This document shows positions 12,561 through 14,721 of a stretch of DNA of 14,721 bases, piece after piece. The position numbers and the translations under genes are program-made. The number at the start of each line of letters is the position of its first letter. Within the stretch, counting starts at the first letter, position 1. The stretch lies in assembly GCA_903910495.1 (NCBI GenBank), contig CAIVZW010000818.1:1-14721 (forward strand), written 5' to 3'. The DNA is from an uncultured beta proteobacterium (lineage in GTDB: Bacteria > Pseudomonadota > Gammaproteobacteria > Burkholderiales > Rhodocyclaceae). The notes below the pieces were generated by a model that saw only the letters and a program-made list of their open reading frames with translations, was not told the DNA's origin and made no database searches.

Positions 12561-12887
12561 GATTTGTCCTTTGAATTGAACGAAGCAGATATTCTGCTAC
12601 AAGAGTGTAAGCATTGCTTAAAAACAACCATACAATAGACAGCCAACATTTACCAACATTTACTGGCTCCATTGAGCATGGACTGTAAGCCGCCAGTACA
12701 TCAACCACAACACACAAAACAAACCGCCGGGAATTCGAGGTAGTGCTATAGAGACCAAGGCTGCAGAGATGTTGGAACCAAATCTGTTGATCAATGTCTT
12801 GATCAGTGAATAGCGCGAAACTTTTCTGTGCAGCACCCGGAAGAGCATGCCTATTCGTACCTCTAAACCTTACGACAGGAGGACATC
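12561..12887. other. Chromosomal intergenic region
   Basis: About 330 bp between the divergent GST gene and a small plus-strand ORF. It holds an inverted repeat at 12608-12620, a 2 x 10-bp tandem repeat CCAACATTTA (12643-12662) and two TTGATCA copies (12787-12793 and 12799-12805) with a 12-bp period. No long ORF on either strand looks real to me. Confidence 0.6.
12608..12620. promoter_or_regulatory. Inverted repeat upstream of GST (possible LysR-type box)
   Basis: TAAGCATTGCTTA has 6-bp arms around one base and fits the T-N11-A pattern of LysR-type regulator boxes. It lies 48 bp upstream of the GST start at 12560. No LysR gene is in the window, so the link is tentative. Confidence 0.3.
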
Positions 12888-13043
12888 ATGGACATCGACC
12901 TCGCCGAGTTTTATGCACTGCTAGCGATTGGCGTGATCACGCCTTATGTTGCCGAGGCTGCGATGAACTGGATGAGACATTCCGGCTGTTCAAAATCCGT
13001 CAGAAGATTTCTCCGTAGCCAATTCTCGCAATTGCCGAACTAG
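12888..13043 (+). CDS. Small hypothetical protein with one membrane segment
   Basis: 51 residues from ATG 12888 behind a perfect AGGAGG with good spacing, ending at TAG 13041-13043, four bases before the LysE gene's stop on the other strand. Residues ~6-26 (AEFYALLAIGVITPYVAEAA) form a hydrophobic helix; the tail is basic (KSVRRFLRSQ). The clear ribosome site makes it a good small-gene candidate, likely membrane-anchored. The family is unknown. Confidence 0.55.
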   Translation: MDIDLAEFYALLAIGVITPYVAEAAMNWMRHSGCSKSVRRFLRSQFSQLPN

Positions 13044-13047
13044 GAGA

Positions 13048-13659
13048 TCAGAAAGTTGCCATCCAGCCGGCGGTGCTCACCAGCACGGCGGCCATGCTGC
13101 GGTTGAACCAGCGCAGGCGTCGACCCGCGTGCTCCGGGTCGGCCAGCCACTGGCGCAACAGCGTGCCCACCAGCGCATAGGTCAGATTGCTGCACAGGCC
13201 AAACAACAGCATCAGCGGCAGAATGATGACAAAGCGCTCAGCAGCATCAGTTCGACCGGCAAGCCAGCCCGCTGCCACGGTGAGCGCCAGCATCCAGGCC
13301 TTGATGTTGAGAAACTGCAGAAATACTCCCTGCCAGAACGTGATATCAAGCTGTGCAGCATCGGCCTGCGCCAGGGTGTTTGCCGTGAACAACCTGAGGG
13401 CCAGCCACAGCAGATAGCTCACGCCCATCGCCTGTATGCCGATGCGTAAAGGCGGCACGGCTAGCACCACGGCCCCCACGCCACTGGCGCACAAACTGAA
13501 CAGCAGGCCCCAGCCGACCGGCACCGACAGCACAAAGCGCAGCGCACGCTTCAAGCCCAGGTTAGCCGCCAGCGCAGTCGACAGGGTGGTATTGGGTCCA
13601 GGCGTGAAACTCGCCGCCGTGCACAGCAACAACAAGGCGGTGAGTTCAGAACTACTCAT
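13048..13659 (-). CDS. LysE/RhtB family amino-acid exporter
   Basis: 203 residues, the usual length. The start region FTPGPNTTLSTALAANLGLK is the family signature; about six hydrophobic helices follow (LLLLCTAASF, FVLSVPVGWGLLF, GVGAVVLAVPPL, FVIILPLMLLFGL, AAVLVSTAGWM). Members of this family export amino acids or related small molecules through the inner membrane. The substrate cannot be told. The ribosome site is weak. It converges with the small ORF 12888-13043, the stops being only 4 bp apart. Confidence 0.92.
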   Translation of the reverse strand: MSSSELTALLLLCTAASFTPGPNTTLSTALAANLGLKRALRFVLSVPVGWGLLFSLCASGVGAVVLAVPPLRIGIQAMGVSYLLWLALRLFTANTLAQADAAQLDITFWQGVFLQFLNIKAWMLALTVAAGWLAGRTDAAERFVIILPLMLLFGLCSNLTYALVGTLLRQWLADPEHAGRRLRWFNRSMAAVLVSTAGWMATF

Positions 13660-13720
13660 GATTCAGATTAGTGGTGATCATGGTCTGACTTTATCGTTAA
13701 TGACATCACTCAACTCGCAT

Positions 13721-14278
13721 TCAGGCATGCAGGTGCAACTCGCCTTCGCCAAGGCTGTCGATTTCGACGCAACAACTCTCAACGGCGACGGATTCACCCT
13801 TCAGGCTGGCGACAAGGTCACGGGTGGTCGAACCTCGGGTCAGCATCAGACAGGTCGTCTGGCCAGCAAGCACGAAACTGGCGTGCCAGCAGCCAGGCCG
13901 CATGCATACCCCCAGCCCGGCGCCAATACGGAAAGCGCGCAATCGACTGAGGTCCGGCAATCGACTCCCATCATCCCGGGTTGGGCACACGACGTGCACA
14001 ATCTCGCCGCCGCCAAGCGGAATGATTGCCTGCTCGGTAAGCCAATGCACCTCAAGCGCACGCAGACACAAACTCTCGTTACGGTAGTTCACCCACAAGA
14101 TTTCGGTCTTGCCACCAGCGCCCGGATCGAAGTCATGCACATGCCAGAAATCGCTGCCGGGATGAGTGAAGGCTGTTGCTGCCGGGTCTGTCGGAAATGA
14201 AGAGCCGAGCAGCCAGCCGTACGGGGAGAAGGCGTCCTCGTCCAAACTTTCGATCGGGATCATTCGCTCGTGCTTCAT
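13721..14278 (-). CDS. Ureidoglycolate lyase family protein
   Basis: 185 residues from an ATG behind CCAGGAGAAAG. The features are those of the AllA-type cupin family: an N-terminal AFSPYGWLLGSS, then a core with WHVHDFDP, EVHWLTEQAIIPLGGG and VHVVCPT, and RPGCWHASF near the end, the last giving histidine candidates for the active site. Family enzymes release urea and glyoxylate from ureidoglycolate in purine degradation. No other purine-degradation gene is in the window, and some family members have other roles, so the substrate is unproven. The gene lies behind the LysE gene on the same strand, 61 bp apart. Confidence 0.85.
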   Translation of the reverse strand: MKHERMIPIESLDEDAFSPYGWLLGSSFPTDPAATAFTHPGSDFWHVHDFDPGAGGKTEILWVNYRNESLCLRALEVHWLTEQAIIPLGGGEIVHVVCPTRDDGSRLPDLSRLRAFRIGAGLGVCMRPGCWHASFVLAGQTTCLMLTRGSTTRDLVASLKGESVAVESCCVEIDSLGEGELHLHA

Positions 14279-14352
14279 GCTTTCTCCTGGCAGCTTGCTG
14301 CTCCGTCAATAGGCCATGTTACCCTGCTGCGTACGCTGCCTATTCACTATTC

Positions 14353-14721
14353 TTAAGCTCTTTCCAGCCATTTGAGCAGGGTCGAGAAGAGCACATCGGG
14401 GTTAAATGGTTTGGCGATGAAATCGGACATCCCGGCCTCCAGGCAGCGTGCCTTGTCTTCGGCAAAGGCATTGGCGGTCATCGCCAGGATCGGGGTTTCC
14501 CGGCAACCCGGAAGCTTGCGTATTTTCTTTGTCGCCTCCAGACCATCCAGGTTCGGCATCTGCATGTCCATCAGGATGGCGGCGTAGGCAGTTTCCCTGA
14601 CTTTAGCGAGGGCATGAAAGCCGTCTTCGGCGGTATCGACGGTCAGTCCGATATCTTCCAGGATGAACTGGGCCACTTCGAGATTTAACGGTTCGTCATC
14701 GACAATCAGAATGCGGCGACC
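14353..14721 (-). CDS. Receiver domain, C-terminal end of a regulator or hybrid kinase (partial)
   Basis: The minus-strand frame stays open to the window edge, giving 122 residues without a start. It is one CheY-like receiver domain: [10 protein letters not shown] (acidic pocket), [12 protein letters not shown] (phosphoacceptor Asp), ILAMTANAF (the Thr/Ser position) and [10 protein letters not shown] (conserved Lys). There is no output domain after it. The protein therefore ends with this domain, as in hybrid sensor kinases whose C-terminal receiver passes phosphate on. The kinase part would lie to the right of this window. Partner unknown. Confidence 0.85.
   Translation of the reverse strand, partial: GRRILIVDDEPLNLEVAQFILEDIGLTVDTAEDGFHALAKVRETAYAAILMDMQMPNLDGLEATKKIRKLPGCRETPILAMTANAFAEDKARCLEAGMSDFIAKPFNPDVLFSTLLKWLERA

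Noticed and set aside
13436..14200. 254-aa plus-strand ORF opposite the LysE and AllA-type genes
   Set aside because: It spans two clear minus-strand genes and their spacer, with no domain and no ribosome site.
1..14721. CRISPR arrays and insertion sequences
   Set aside because: No regularly spaced repeats and no transposase reading frames or terminal inverted repeats were found by eye.

Overview
The window spans the right-hand end of an integrated mobile element (about 1 to 9970) and the host chromosome beyond it (about 9971 to 14721). GC-rich coding with strong G/C third positions, a tRNA-Asn 3' end of betaproteobacterial type, glutathione transferases and a LysE-type exporter suggest a betaproteobacterium, perhaps Rhodocyclales-like. 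This is read by eye; no database was searched.

Left part (1-1776): the end of one plus-strand operon, a minus-strand orphan gene (291-629), a hairpin terminator, a probable divergent promoter region and a run of small overlapping plus-strand genes of unknown function. Centre (1804-4310): a complete diversity-generating retroelement (DGR). It has two tandem target genes of the DUF1566/C-type-lectin-like kind, each ending in a variable repeat (VR), then an Avd-like accessory gene, the adenine-rich template repeat (TR) and a DGR reverse transcriptase (RT) with the IGNLSSQ and YVDD motifs. Between TR and each VR, every difference across the core lies at a TR adenine, the signature of adenine-specific mutagenic retrohoming. 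The TR has no start codon between it and the RT domain in the RT frame, so it appears to be translated as the RT N-terminus.

Right part of the element (4307-9825): the RT stop overlaps the start of a winged-helix-like gene, followed by a large ParB-like protein with a Cys cluster and a KOW-like tail. Then come small phage-type genes (Cys-rich proteins and a 3-helix membrane protein), a DUF4224-like gene, a tyrosine integrase and a zinc-ribbon protein. The integrase module ends at a 47-nt 3' fragment of tRNA-Asn(GTT) with its own terminator, which I read as attR. The element therefore extends left of the window to an intact tRNA-Asn (attL), not seen here.

Chromosomal flank: an OmpA-C-domain protein, two glutathione transferases in one minus-strand unit, a small plus-strand membrane ORF, a LysE/RhtB exporter, a ureidoglycolate lyase-family protein and the receiver-domain end of a regulator or hybrid kinase cut by the window edge.

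Working model: the element is a prophage or prophage-like integrative element. It diversifies two small secreted or surface-display type lectin-fold proteins from one TR, and its DGR genes lie in one co-directional, partly overlapping gene string with DNA-binding and partition genes.
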